Counted from the stretch's first letter, positions 46,336 through 53,616 are shown. The stretch: DNA of 64,000 nt from Pedobacter lusitanus (GCF_040026395.1 NZ_CP157278.1:5766001-5830000), one strand, 5' to 3'. A program made the numbers and translations. The notes: generated by a model not told the origin, from the letters alone.

Positions 46336-46593
46336 TTAAGAGTTAGGCCTTAGATAGACATATGTCACTGCGCCTACAGGAATCTGTGGTTGAGGAACCC
46401 CGTTAGTTATTCCGGCAGCAATATATTTTCTGATATTAGCAGAAATATTTACCGGGAACGCTCCACCATAAACTGCATAAATCGCACAAAGTTCAGAACC
46501 ATTTCTACATGCAGGTTTGATTGGTGTATAAAGATAGCTTGAAGGTAGAATAACACTACTTACGCCATCATATGCATACCATGCTCTAGCCAT
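46336..46593 (-). CDS. WY/CAIYA-family small protein, array copy 3
   Basis: An 85-residue member with more changes than copies 1, 2 and 4: MARAWYAYDGVSSVILPSSY, CRNGSELCAIYAVYGGAF, NISANIRKYIAAGI, PQPQIPVGAVTYVYL. The two Cys and the CAIYA core are kept. Its leader carries a UGCU/AGCA stem. Confidence 0.86.
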   Translation of the reverse strand: MARAWYAYDGVSSVILPSSYLYTPIKPACRNGSELCAIYAVYGGAFPVNISANIRKYIAAGITNGVPQPQIPVGAVTYVYLRPNS

Positions 46594-46676
46594 AATAGAT
46601 GATCCTTTTATAAATCAAAAAGGGAACAAAAACTTTATTTCCTGCTTACTCTGTTCAGGGTTTTCAGCACTCGCCC
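46594..46676 (-). ncRNA. Conserved 5' leader, copy 3 (candidate pseudoknot RNA)
   Basis: AGGG pairs with CCCU, and UGCU with AGCA (4 bp). The second hairpin is changed to GGAAAUAAAGUUUUUGUUCCC, where GGAA still pairs with UUCC, a compensating difference from other copies. Confidence 0.65.
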
Positions 46677-46687
46677 TTTAAACTCAA

Positions 46688-46945
46688 TTAGGAGTTAGTT
46701 TTCATGTAGACATATGTCACTGCATCTACAGAAATCTGTGGTTCAGGTACTCCGTTAGTTAATCCCTGAGCAATATATTTTCTCAAATTTGCTGAAACCA
46801 CTGTTGGGAATTGTCCACCATAAACTGCATAAATCGCACAAAGGTCGAAACCATTTCTACATGCAGGTTTTATTGGTGTATATAGATAACTTCCAGGTGC
46901 AATAACACTACCTACGCCATCATATGAATACCATGCTCTAGCCAT
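46688..46945 (-). CDS. WY/CAIYA-family small protein, array copy 2
   Basis: An 85-residue member: MARAWYSYDGVGSVIAPGSY, CRNGFDLCAIYAVYGG, RKYIAQGL, then PEPQISVDAVTYVYM. The N-terminal 69 residues are identical to copy 1, and the DNA is identical over 287 bp including the leader. Only the last 15 codons differ, so a hypervariable C-terminus after duplication is possible. Confidence 0.87.
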   Translation of the reverse strand: MARAWYSYDGVGSVIAPGSYLYTPIKPACRNGFDLCAIYAVYGGQFPTVVSANLRKYIAQGLTNGVPEPQISVDAVTYVYMKTNS

Positions 46946-47031
46946 AATAAAATGATCCTTTTATAAATCAAAAAGAGAACAAAAACTTTAGTTTCTCGCT
47001 TACTCTGTTCTGGGGTTTTCAGCCTAACCCC
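46946..47031 (-). ncRNA. Conserved 5' leader, copy 2 (candidate pseudoknot RNA)
   Basis: GGGG pairs with CCCC (4 bp) and GCU with AGC. The second hairpin is GAGAAACU...AGUUUUU, which also lets GAGAA pair with UUCUC. It is identical to leader 1 up to the AGC-side stem. Confidence 0.65.
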
Positions 47032-47048
47032 TTTACTAAATAACCTGA

Positions 47049-47306
47049 TTAAGAGTTAGTTTTCATGTAGATGTATTGTATTGCACCAACAGGAATTTGT
47101 GGTTCAGGTACTCCGTTAGTTAATCCCTGAGCAATATATTTTCTCAAATTTGCTGAAACCACTGTTGGGAATTGTCCACCATAAACTGCATAAATCGCAC
47201 AAAGGTCGAAACCATTTCTACATGCAGGTTTTATTGGTGTATATAGATAACTTCCAGGTGCAATAACACTACCTACGCCATCATATGAATACCATGCTCT
47301 AGCCAT
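47049..47306 (-). CDS. WY/CAIYA-family small protein, array copy 1 (promoter-proximal)
   Basis: An 85-residue member, first in the array: MARAWYSYDGVGSVIAPGSY, CRNGFDLCAIYAVYGG, RKYIAQGL, PEPQIPVGAIQYIYM. Upstream lie an intact leader and, further out, the palindromic operator at 47546 with a -7-like box at 47515-47522. The predicted 5' UTR is therefore about 200 bases. Function is unknown; I do not recognise the family. Confidence 0.87.
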   Translation of the reverse strand: MARAWYSYDGVGSVIAPGSYLYTPIKPACRNGFDLCAIYAVYGGQFPTVVSANLRKYIAQGLTNGVPEPQIPVGAIQYIYMKTNS

Positions 47307-47391
47307 AATAAAATGATCCTTTTATAAATCAAAAAGAGAACAAAAACTTTAGTTTCTCGCTTACTCTGTTCTGGGGTTTTCAGCATCGCCC
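47307..47391 (-). ncRNA. Conserved 5' leader, copy 1 (candidate pseudoknot RNA)
   Basis: GGG (47389-47391) pairs with CCC, and UGCU with AGCG (one U-G). The GAGAAACU hairpin and the CUUUU/AAAAGG RBS hairpin follow. The sequence between the operator promoter and this element (about 115 bases) has no evident gene. Confidence 0.65.
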
Positions 47392-47545
47392 ATTTAACTG
47401 ACTGATCAGGTTCAATTAAATTCCTTGTTTTCCGAAATTATTCTCTTGTATTGTTACTGTTTTTATAAGCAGTAATTATTCACCGGTAAATATTGTGAGA
47501 ACTAAATCTTAGTACTAATTTACGCCAATATCACCTCGGTTGGTA

Positions 47546-47559
47546 GGGTCAGAAGTCTC
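47546..47559 (-). promoter_or_regulatory. 14-bp palindromic operator (site 3, degenerate), small-protein array
   Basis: GGGTCAGAAGTCTC matches the operator with two weak positions. On the minus strand TAAATTAG (47515-47522) is centred exactly 34 bp away, as at the other sites of this orientation. It lies just beyond the 3' end of the 47565 glycosyltransferase gene, so the array has its own promoter. Confidence 0.65.
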
Positions 47560-47564
47560 AAACT

Positions 47565-48260
47565 TTATTGACTTAATCCATTGCTGGATAGAGAGTTTTC
47601 TGTGTTTTCGTTGAATGGAATATCCATCCATTCAATGGCATGTTTTTTATGCCTGGGATCTTCAAATGGCTTTAATGTTGTGTTTCTTGCATGAAGAGTT
47701 GCAATAAATCCCTGTGTATAATCATGAGCAAAAACAGTGGCTCCGGAGTTCCACACATAATCATAATCTTCACCTATCTGTACATCTTTAAAAGGATGTT
47801 TTTCCCAGAATTTTTTTCTGTATGCCATGGTTGCTCCCGCGATATATGGACGATCTTTATTTTGATCTGTATGCCTCCAGTATTTACCAGTTAAAGGGGA
47901 GAAGAATGTAATATCATTTAATCCACAGATATCTGCATTGCAATTTTCCAGCACCTCAAGCTGTCTGCTGATCCAGTCGTAGGCATACCAGTCGTCATCA
48001 TCCCAGTGCATGATTATCTCGCCCTTAGCTTTATCACAGGCAAAATTTCGCTTATTCCCAATAGATCCCAGAGGCTCAACATAGAAATATCTGATTCTGC
48101 GATGATCAGGAAGCATGTCTTTCACAGATTTTTTTCCGTCATCTACAATGATCAATTCTACATCCCTGTAATCCTGATTAAGGAAATAGCCAACGGCTAA
48201 CGGAATGAAATTCTCCCTGTCAGCAGTTGGCATAATACATGAAATACGTGGTGAACTCAT
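47565..48260 (-). CDS. GT-A glycosyltransferase (DDDDWY type)
   Basis: A 231-residue family 2-like enzyme, probably cytoplasmic. It opens PRISCIMPTADRENFIPLAV, has LIIVDDGKKSV for the nucleotide-binding strand, IIMHWDDDDWYAYDWI near residue 95 for the metal-binding Asp cluster, and QIGEDYDYVWNSGA near 170 for the acidic catalytic region. FATLHARNTT ends the domain. The sugar and acceptor are unknown. Its start overlaps the stop of the preceding glycosyltransferase by 4 bp (ATGA), so the two are translationally coupled. Confidence 0.9.
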   Translation of the reverse strand: MSSPRISCIMPTADRENFIPLAVGYFLNQDYRDVELIIVDDGKKSVKDMLPDHRRIRYFYVEPLGSIGNKRNFACDKAKGEIIMHWDDDDWYAYDWISRQLEVLENCNADICGLNDITFFSPLTGKYWRHTDQNKDRPYIAGATMAYRKKFWEKHPFKDVQIGEDYDYVWNSGATVFAHDYTQGFIATLHARNTTLKPFEDPRHKKHAIEWMDIPFNENTENSLSSNGLSQ

Positions 48261-48922
48261 AATTCAGGCTCTTTTGTTGGTTCTTTCCAGGGGGTAGGAT
48301 TCTTTTTGTGTTTTGGATTTTCAATAGGTTTAATACTGGTATTATTAGGATGTAATAAGGCCACAAAACCTTCAAAAAAGTCATGAGCAAATATCTTGGC
48401 ATTGGAATTCCAGACAAAATCATAATCTTCACCTACCTGGAGGTCTATGAATAAATGGTCCTTCCAAAAGGACTTCCTGTAAGCCATTGTTGCTCCGCAT
48501 AACCATGGTTTTTCCGGGTCAGAATCTTCATATACCCAGCGGCTTTCCACAGTTGGAGAATAAAAAATTACCCTGTTTAATCCTGTTATGTCCGCTTCTG
48601 ATGTTATTAATGCATCAACCTGCCTGCTAATCCATTCAGGAGCATACCAGTCATCGTCGTCCCAGTGCATAATTATTTCCCCCTGTGCCTTATCGCAGGC
48701 ATAGTTACGTTTGATACCTATGGTTCCTATCGGTTCTGAATAAAAATATCTGATCTTTGGATTATCTATAGGAATCAAAGGTGCAATTGATTCGATACCG
48801 TCATCAATGATAACCAGCTCTGCATTCGGGTAATCCTGTTTCAGAAAATAATCAATTGCAAAAGGAATGAATTTCTGCCTATTAGCAGTAGGCATAATAC
48901 AAGAAACAAGTGGTAAATTCAT
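48257..48922 (-). CDS. GT-A glycosyltransferase (DDDDWY type)
   Basis: A 221-residue paralogue of the next gene. PLVSCIMPTANRQKFIPFAI, LVIIDDGIESI, IIMHWDDDDWYAPEWISRQV and QVGEDYDFVWNSNAKIF follow in the family order. It lies 9 bp after the small-protein gene at 48932 and overlaps the next glycosyltransferase, giving the operon small protein - GT - GT. A close functional link between the small protein and these enzymes is therefore likely. Confidence 0.9.
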   Translation of the reverse strand: MNLPLVSCIMPTANRQKFIPFAIDYFLKQDYPNAELVIIDDGIESIAPLIPIDNPKIRYFYSEPIGTIGIKRNYACDKAQGEIIMHWDDDDWYAPEWISRQVDALITSEADITGLNRVIFYSPTVESRWVYEDSDPEKPWLCGATMAYRKSFWKDHLFIDLQVGEDYDFVWNSNAKIFAHDFFEGFVALLHPNNTSIKPIENPKHKKNPTPWKEPTKEPEL

Positions 48923-48931
48923 AAGTAAGTT

Positions 48932-49195
48932 TTAGGGTTTTAATAATACAAGAGGAACAGCATTGGTTGGCTGCGGTATACCAGTAACTAATGCATCCGC
49001 TATAATAGATTTCATTTCATTTGTGAATCCACGGGGATGTATACCATTATCTTTAGTGTATACCGCGCAGATACGTTCTCCTATTTCGAATGCAGGTTGA
49101 ACGTTTGTCCGAAAATAGTTTTCTGCAATTAAGGGGTCCCCATGTGTAAAAGCGTACCACTGTCTCTTATTTGACTTGCAATTATCCATAATCAT
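48932..49195 (-). CDS. WY/CAIYA-family small protein, operon-leading copy
   Basis: An 87-residue divergent member: MIMDNCKSNKRQWYAFTHGD, NYFRTNVQPAFEIGERICAVYTKDNG, then IIADALVTGIPQPTNAVPLVLL. Only one of the two core Cys is kept, and the first sits instead near the N-terminus. It may start at the ATG at 49195 or 49189. It leads the operon with two DDDDWY glycosyltransferases and has its own leader RNA with a GCC/GGC stem. Confidence 0.83.
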   Translation of the reverse strand: MIMDNCKSNKRQWYAFTHGDPLIAENYFRTNVQPAFEIGERICAVYTKDNGIHPRGFTNEMKSIIADALVTGIPQPTNAVPLVLLKP

Positions 49196-49273
49196 AGGAT
49201 GCTTTTATAGATCAAAAAGCTATCATAAAACTTTAATTTATGCCTACTATTTTCAGGGTATTCGGCTTCTCCC
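49196..49273 (-). ncRNA. Conserved 5' leader, divergent copy 8 (candidate pseudoknot RNA)
   Basis: GGG (49271-49273) pairs with CCC (49256-49258), and GCC (49264-49266) with GGC (49242-49244), replacing GCU/AGC of the array copies. A hairpin GCUUUU...AAAAGC near the RBS gains a G-C pair at its base. The element sits right at the predicted transcript start. Confidence 0.68.
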
Positions 49274-49316
49274 AAATGAACAGAATAAAATTAGAGAAAT
49301 TTGAAGGTGACAAATA

Positions 49317-49330
49317 GGGCCAAAAGTCCC
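49317..49330. promoter_or_regulatory. 14-bp palindromic operator (site 4), bidirectional
   Basis: GGGCCAAAAGTCCC lies between divergent operons. Plus strand: TAAATTGG (49369-49376) is centred 49 bp away. Minus strand: TAATTTTA (read from 49293-49286) is centred 34 bp away. The plus-side box lies past the in-frame TTG at 49362, so that codon cannot be the start. Confidence 0.78.
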
Positions 49331-49412
49331 AGAATCGAACTATTTAAAGGATCAATCAGTTTTGTGCGTAAATTGGATTTACTTATTAAAACATTCAAAA
49401 TCAGCTCATTTT

Positions 49413-50150
49413 ATGAACGATATTATAGAAATAGACATCATTATATTAAGCTACGCACAAACACCAGAATTTAAACAGATGACTGATCAATGTATTCAGT
49501 CACTGATCAATTCTGAAGATCCGGGGACTATAAAATTTAATATTATAGTCATTGAATCTGCAGTAGATTTCGAAAGTTATCAGTACAGAGGTACGAAAAC
49601 AATTTATACCGATAAAGAATTCGGGTACCATAAATACATGAATATAGGAATAGAACTAACTTCTGCACCTTATATATGTTTATGTAATAATGATCTTATT
49701 TTTTATCCGCACTGGGCTACAGAAATGCTGACTGCATTTAATACCTATAATCTCTCGAGTGGCTCGCCGGTTTGCCCATACCATCATCCAGGTGTCAATA
49801 TTGATTTAAACAGCGGTGTTCACCTGGGTTATAAGGTTAGACAGGAAATTTCAGGATGGTGTATTTTTATCAAACGTGAACTGCTCAAAAAAACGGGTAA
49901 GCTGGATGAGAATTATAAATTCTGGTGTTCAGATAATGACTATGCCAATACACTTTTTATGCTGGGGATTACCCATGGACTCGTGACCTCTTCTATTGTG
50001 GATCACCTGGAAAGCCGAACCTTAAGTTCGCAGCCAATTGAAAAACAACAGAGTTATGTAGATGAAGATCTGGTCTATTTTGGTAAAAAATGGAATTCAC
50101 GTCTGGGTTACGCTGGCTGGAGCGTATTAGCAGAGGGAGAGCAGAATTAA
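49413..50150 (+). CDS. GT-A glycosyltransferase, NND type
   Basis: A 245-residue enzyme of a three-member paralogous set (also at 50672 and 53796). It opens EIDIIILSYAQTPEFK, has FNIIVIESAVD, then YICLCNNDLIFYPHWATEML where CNND replaces DxD, and later SGWCIFIKRELL and FWCSDNDYANTL. The fold is GT-A-like; sugar and acceptor are unknown. I moved the start from the TTG at 49362 to the ATG at 49413 because the promoter box overlaps the former. Confidence 0.87.
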   Translation: MNDIIEIDIIILSYAQTPEFKQMTDQCIQSLINSEDPGTIKFNIIVIESAVDFESYQYRGTKTIYTDKEFGYHKYMNIGIELTSAPYICLCNNDLIFYPHWATEMLTAFNTYNLSSGSPVCPYHHPGVNIDLNSGVHLGYKVRQEISGWCIFIKRELLKKTGKLDENYKFWCSDNDYANTLFMLGITHGLVTSSIVDHLESRTLSSQPIEKQQSYVDEDLVYFGKKWNSRLGYAGWSVLAEGEQN

Positions 50151-50171
50151 TTCCATTCTCCCTTTGTATTT

Positions 50172-50462
50172 CTATTTCAGTTCTCCGTTTGCCGGATGAG
50201 CTGACATTCTAACCTCCAGGGGTACCGGGGGGAAAGTTGATGAAGGTTGTCCTTTTCCCCTGGCAAGTGCTCTGATCATATAAAATAATAATCCCGGAGT
50301 ACCTTCAATGTCTGGCCTGCGCTCTGGATCTTCAGGTATCTCATCTGCAAAAATAGCATTCAGATAGGGGCCATCTACATGTTCCGGTGCTTTTTCCAAA
50401 ATTGTATAGCTTTCAGGATTACACAAATCCAAATCATTGTTAATTAATTGATACCACGGCAT
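50172..50462 (-). CDS. WY/CAIYA-like small protein, most divergent copy
   Basis: A 96-residue protein: MPWYQLINNDLDLCNPESYT, then YLNAIFADEIPEDPERRPD, IRALARGKGQPSSTF, PLEVRM. It keeps the WY start, the order of the SY, A-I-F/Y-A core and helix, and the QPs-x-P tail, but has lost the Cys pair. It has an operator and a leader RNA of the same family, which supports its membership more than the protein does. Confidence 0.7.
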   Translation of the reverse strand: MPWYQLINNDLDLCNPESYTILEKAPEHVDGPYLNAIFADEIPEDPERRPDIEGTPGLLFYMIRALARGKGQPSSTFPPVPLEVRMSAHPANGELK

Positions 50463-50515
50463 ATTATAAGAATTATTTGTTTTACCTACTCTTTTCTGGG
50501 TTTTCGGTATCGCCC
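50463..50515 (-). ncRNA. Conserved 5' leader, divergent copy 9 (candidate pseudoknot RNA)
   Basis: GGG (50513-50515) pairs with CCC (50498-50500), and ACC (50506-50508) with GGU (50484-50486); a U-A pair (50509 with 50483) extends it. This is a third version of the compensating stem. The long second hairpin is not evident here. The element starts about 5 bases from the predicted transcript start. Confidence 0.68.
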
Positions 50516-50556
50516 TTTAAGGACAGCAATTTAAAAATGAATAAATCGGTGTAATA

Positions 50557-50570
50557 GGGTCATATGTCCC
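50557..50570. promoter_or_regulatory. 14-bp palindromic operator (site 5), bidirectional
   Basis: GGGTCATATGTCCC. Plus strand: TAACTTGG (50609-50616) centred 49 bp away, driving the glycosyltransferase at 50672. Minus strand: TAAATTGC (box at 50526-50533) centred 34 bp away, driving the small protein at 50462; this box is identical to that at site 1. Confidence 0.8.
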
Positions 50571-50671
50571 ATAATCAGGTCTGCGTGTTTACTTTTTTCT
50601 ATTCTTTGTAACTTGGGTTTATACGCTGAAATCACTGTCGTGAATCTAAACCTGATCAATTAATAATTACT

Positions 50672-51394
50672 ATGAAACATAGAACAGAAATCGATATCAT
50701 TATTTTAAGCTTTGCGCAAACCGATGCTTTAAAACAAGTTACAATTGACTGCATTCATTCTCTGATGGCTTCAGAAGATCCCGGGGAGATTAAATTTAAT
50801 GTGGTTGTTATTGAATCTCAGAAGGACCTGAAACCTTATCAGTATGAAAACAGTACAACAGTATATTCCGATCAGCCGTTTGGTTATAACCGCTATATGA
50901 ATATTGGTATTGAAATGACATCCTCGCCCTATGTCTGCTTATGTAATAATGATTTGATATTTCATCAGCACTGGGCAACAGAGATACTGAAGCCTTTTGA
51001 AGAATATGCCGATTTGCTGAGTGCTTCTCCTGTTTGTTCTATTCATCACCCTAAAATGGATTTCGAGTTAAATTCCGGACTTAAACTGGGTTACCGGATC
51101 AGACATGAAGTGTCCGGATGGTGCCTTTTTTTTAAAAGAGAGATGCTGGCCATTACCGGGAAATTAGATGAGAATTATAAATTCTGGTGCGCAGATAATG
51201 ATTATGCAAATACGCTTTGGGTACTGAAAATTTATCATGTACTGGTTACCTCTTCTATAGTTGATCATCTGGAAAATAAAACCCTCATCAATCAGACCGA
51301 AGAAGTTCAGGATCAGCTGACAGAAAAAGAGGTCTTTTATCTGCAAAAGAAATGGAAACCCCGTATGGGTGACGGCTGGGTTCTAATGAACTGA
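50672..51394 (+). CDS. GT-A glycosyltransferase, NND type
   Basis: A 240-residue paralogue of the 49413 product: EIDIIILSFAQTDALKQ, FNVVVIESQKD, YVCLCNNDLIFHQHWATEIL, SGWCLFFKREML and FWCADNDYANTL. Its leader is about 50 bases and has no conserved RNA element. No partner gene is coupled to it; the next gene is the small protein at 51459. Confidence 0.88.
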   Translation: MKHRTEIDIIILSFAQTDALKQVTIDCIHSLMASEDPGEIKFNVVVIESQKDLKPYQYENSTTVYSDQPFGYNRYMNIGIEMTSSPYVCLCNNDLIFHQHWATEILKPFEEYADLLSASPVCSIHHPKMDFELNSGLKLGYRIRHEVSGWCLFFKREMLAITGKLDENYKFWCADNDYANTLWVLKIYHVLVTSSIVDHLENKTLINQTEEVQDQLTEKEVFYLQKKWKPRMGDGWVLMN

Positions 51395-51401
51395 GCGTTT
51401 T

Positions 51402-51415
51402 GGGACATTTGACCC
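51402..51415 (+). promoter_or_regulatory. 14-bp palindromic operator (site 6)
   Basis: GGGACATTTGACCC, in the reverse orientation relative to the forward sites. TAATTTTA (51439-51446) on the plus strand is centred exactly 34 bp away, and transcription would start about 6 to 18 bases before the small-protein ATGs. Confidence 0.78.
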
Positions 51416-51458
51416 TATTCGTCAGACGATAAATTATATAATTTTATTTTAAATCTTA

Positions 51459-51734
51459 ATGTCAACCCTTATGGCAAAATCATGGTATGCTCTTCTGGGA
51501 GGTAATCCTACTGATGTTACAAACTATTTTAAAATAACCAACAAGCATAATTGCTTATGCGGAGATAAAATCTGTGCGATTTATGCCACAGATGATCCCG
51601 ATGAAGAGCTGATGCGGCCAATGCATCCTTTGAGCCCTAATATGCAGCTCTATATTAAAGATGCTTTGGCTACCGGCTATATCCAGCCCGATATCCCCTT
51701 CGACGCCAGAAAATATGTTTATTTAAGGTATTAA
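51459..51734 (+). CDS. WY/CAIYA-family small protein, plus-strand copy
   Basis: A 91-residue member: MAKSWYALLGGNPTDVTNYF, CLCGDKICAIYATDDPDEEL, MQLYIKDALATGYIQPDIP, RKYVYLRY. The Cys-rich CLCGDKICAIYA keeps the core. The ATG at 51471 (MAKSWY) aligns with the family; 51459 is also possible. Unlike the minus-strand copies it has no leader RNA. It is followed 21 bp later by a glycosyltransferase, giving a small protein - GT operon. Confidence 0.83.
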   Translation: MSTLMAKSWYALLGGNPTDVTNYFKITNKHNCLCGDKICAIYATDDPDEELMRPMHPLSPNMQLYIKDALATGYIQPDIPFDARKYVYLRY

Positions 51735-51755
51735 TTTTTGTTTAAATATTAATTT

Positions 51756-52451
51756 ATGAAATTAACGGATCCACTAATCTCCTGTATTTGCATTACTAAT
51801 AACCGGCCGGCACTGCTTCAGAAAGCAATAAGATGTTTTCAGGAACAAAACTATCCTAACAAAGAGCTGGTTGTCTCTTATCCCAGAAAGGACCCATCTA
51901 CAAGAAAAATTCTGGATGAAGTACTCAAAGAATCAGAGTTGAAAATACTGATAATTGAACGTGATGATGATGAGTCTGTAGGTAATGCCAGGAATCATGC
52001 AGTAGCAAAGGCTGGCGGAGATTATATCTGTATCTGGGATGATGATGACTGGTATCATCCAAGCCGGTTATCCTATCAGTTTAAAAGTATGCAGACCTTA
52101 GGACAGGGATATCAGGCAAGCGTGCTGACCTATGTAATCCTGTATGATACTACAACAGGTAAAGCCTATGCCTCTTTTCCTTATACCTGGGATGGTAGTA
52201 TATTGTGCAGAAAAGAAATAATCATGCAGAATCAGTATGCAAATGCGAATAAAGCAGAGGATACCCATATTATTAAATTCCTGGATTCCAGGAAGCTTTT
52301 GTATCATATTGAAGATGCACCATTCCTGTATATCTATATCTATCACGGTGGGAATACCTGGGATTATGCACATTATGAATATTTTTTAAAACAAAGTGAG
52401 CTTCTGGATGATGAGGTTACGGCTAATGTTCGTGGCCTGGTAGAAGCCTGA
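51756..52451 (+). CDS. GT-A glycosyltransferase (family 2)
   Basis: A 231-residue enzyme, more distant from the DDDDWY set at 47565-48922: PLISCICITNNRPALLQKAI, LIIERDDDESVGNARNHAV, DYICIWDDDDWYHPSRLSY, and NKAEDTHIIKFL. The Asp cluster is intact. It is the last gene of the operon with the small protein and ends at a strong terminator. Confidence 0.9.
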   Translation: MKLTDPLISCICITNNRPALLQKAIRCFQEQNYPNKELVVSYPRKDPSTRKILDEVLKESELKILIIERDDDESVGNARNHAVAKAGGDYICIWDDDDWYHPSRLSYQFKSMQTLGQGYQASVLTYVILYDTTTGKAYASFPYTWDGSILCRKEIIMQNQYANANKAEDTHIIKFLDSRKLLYHIEDAPFLYIYIYHGGNTWDYAHYEYFLKQSELLDDEVTANVRGLVEA

Positions 52452-52472
52452 TTCAACTGAATTTATAAAAGG

Positions 52473-52522
52473 ATGCCTCTTAACCGGATATTTGGAAAGC
52501 CTGGCTAAGAGGCATTTTTTTT
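52473..52522 (+). terminator. Rho-independent terminator after the 51459-52451 operon
   Basis: ATGCCTCTTA and TAAGAGGCAT arms of 10 bp flank a 23-base loop, followed by T7. Confidence 0.87.
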
Positions 52523-52536
52523 AATGATTCACAACA

Positions 52537-52550
52537 GGGTCAAAAGTCCC
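52537..52550 (+). promoter_or_regulatory. 14-bp palindromic operator (site 7)
   Basis: GGGTCAAAAGTCCC. TATCTTAG (52589-52596) on the plus strand is centred 49 bp away. The same box and spacing precede the other GT10 gene at 57353. Confidence 0.78.
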
Positions 52551-52618
52551 ATAATCTTATCACTGAAGCTATTCGGTGCACTATTTTTTATCTTAGGAAC
52601 AAGCAAAAAAAAGATAAA

Positions 52619-53479
52619 ATGATGAAGATTAAGTTTTTTTCCAACTACGAGGTTTCCGAAAATCTATTGAAAAGATTCAAAGCTAATTATAGCATAAATG
52701 ATGGTTTGCTGGACTTTACTACAGCCGATGATTACAATTTTGCTGTAGTGTTTAACCGCACAAGTGAGCCAATCAGATCCGGAGCCGGAATTATTACCGT
52801 TATTCAGGAACCATCCTGGAGTCCGGCGCATCAGGATACCTCATTCTTAACCAATAGCGATTATATATTTATACATGACAAGGAATTATTTGAAAGAACA
52901 CATCAATTGAAATTAGGAGGGAAGGTTATCGAATCTCCCGCATTGATGTTTTATCACGATCATGTAGATCATTCGTTTTATAAGGATGCAGCAAAGGCTG
53001 TAAAGGAGAAAAAGCTATCTATTATTGTCTCAGGTTTATACTCCAGCCAGGCCAATTATCAGAAACGTATTGAAGTATTAATCCGGATACTCGAATCTGA
53101 CCTGGATATTGATATTTATGGAAGAGGATTAAGTATTGAAGACCGGAGGTATAAAGGAGAACTGCAATATAAATACGAAGGGTTGCTGCCCTATGAATAC
53201 TCCATTGCGATAGAAAACTCGAACGAGAAAAACTACATTACAGAGAAGTTTGTAGACTGTGTTTTGTGTAATACGATACCTATCTATAACGGAGCACCAA
53301 ATCTTGCCGAAGTTTATGATTCGCGTTATTATCGCACAATAGATCTGGATAGCAGGACAATTGTTCACGATCTTAAAAAAATTATTGTTCATCGTGCACC
53401 CAGCTCAAGTGTAAACAAAGAAATATATTTCAAACAATATAACCTGTACACTAAAATAAAAGAGATTGTGTATGGTTAG
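52619..53479 (+). CDS. GT10-type (alpha-1,3-fucosyltransferase-like) glycosyltransferase
   Basis: A 286-residue GT-B enzyme, probably cytoplasmic. The C-terminal half holds the family's GDP-fucose binding signature: LPYEYSIAIENSNEKNYITE, then KFVDCVLCNTIPIYNGAP. Family members transfer fucose from GDP-fucose to sugars. The N-terminus MKIKFFSNYEVSENLL is shared with the 57353 copy, so ATG 52622 is an equally good start. Its stop overlaps the stop of the convergent 46-residue gene by 4 bp. No fucose synthesis genes lie in the window. Confidence 0.87.
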   Translation: MMKIKFFSNYEVSENLLKRFKANYSINDGLLDFTTADDYNFAVVFNRTSEPIRSGAGIITVIQEPSWSPAHQDTSFLTNSDYIFIHDKELFERTHQLKLGGKVIESPALMFYHDHVDHSFYKDAAKAVKEKKLSIIVSGLYSSQANYQKRIEVLIRILESDLDIDIYGRGLSIEDRRYKGELQYKYEGLLPYEYSIAIENSNEKNYITEKFVDCVLCNTIPIYNGAPNLAEVYDSRYYRTIDLDSRTIVHDLKKIIVHRAPSSSVNKEIYFKQYNLYTKIKEIVYG

Positions 53480-53616
53480 TATCCGGAATATACGGAATGC
53501 GGATTCACTTTCTTATGAGACGGCTGCAATTGGGTTATGCTATAAATATAAAGACACAGATCTGCAATTATTGCCAGCAGTAATATAAACAGAGTGATTT
53601 TGATGAGCCTTGCCAT
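53476..53616 (-). CDS. 46-residue single-pass membrane peptide
   Basis: The short gene reads MARLIKITLFILLLAIIADL, then CLYIYSITQLQPSHKKVNPH. Residues 5-26 form one hydrophobic helix with a basic N-terminus. A degenerate 14-bp operator (53653-53666) with TAAATTTA at 53622-53629, centred 34 bp away, lies just upstream. The predicted start of transcription is close to the ATG (53616), so the message may be leaderless. Function is unknown. Confidence 0.6.
   Translation of the reverse strand: MARLIKITLFILLLAIIADLCLYIYSITQLQPSHKKVNPHSVYSGY

Larger units (their letters stand above)
46737..47384 (-). repeat. Perfect 287-bp direct repeat (46737-47023 and 47098-47384)
   Basis: The two blocks are identical base for base at an offset of 361 bp. 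Each covers most of a small-protein gene and most of its leader. The identity stops inside the C-terminal codons at one end and just past GCU in the leader at the other end. This marks a recent tandem duplication or gene conversion in the array. Confidence 0.85.

Noticed and set aside
44686..47391. CRISPR-like regular repeats in the small-protein array
   Set aside because: The period is about 330-560 bp and each repeat contains a full coding frame; there are no short direct repeats with uniform spacers and no cas genes.
44686..47391. Integron cassettes with attC sites
   Set aside because: The leader hairpins resemble recombination sites superficially, but there is no integrase, the elements lie upstream of the start codons, and their conserved bases fit an RNA structure better.
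49362..49412. N-terminal extension of the 49413 glycosyltransferase from TTG
   Set aside because: The -7-like box lies at 49369-49376, so transcription would start after this codon; the paralogues start at the position of 49413.
44686..51734. RiPP precursor peptides with a leader and core
   Set aside because: The whole length is conserved, there is no Gly-Gly or similar cleavage site, and no modification enzyme other than glycosyltransferases is near.
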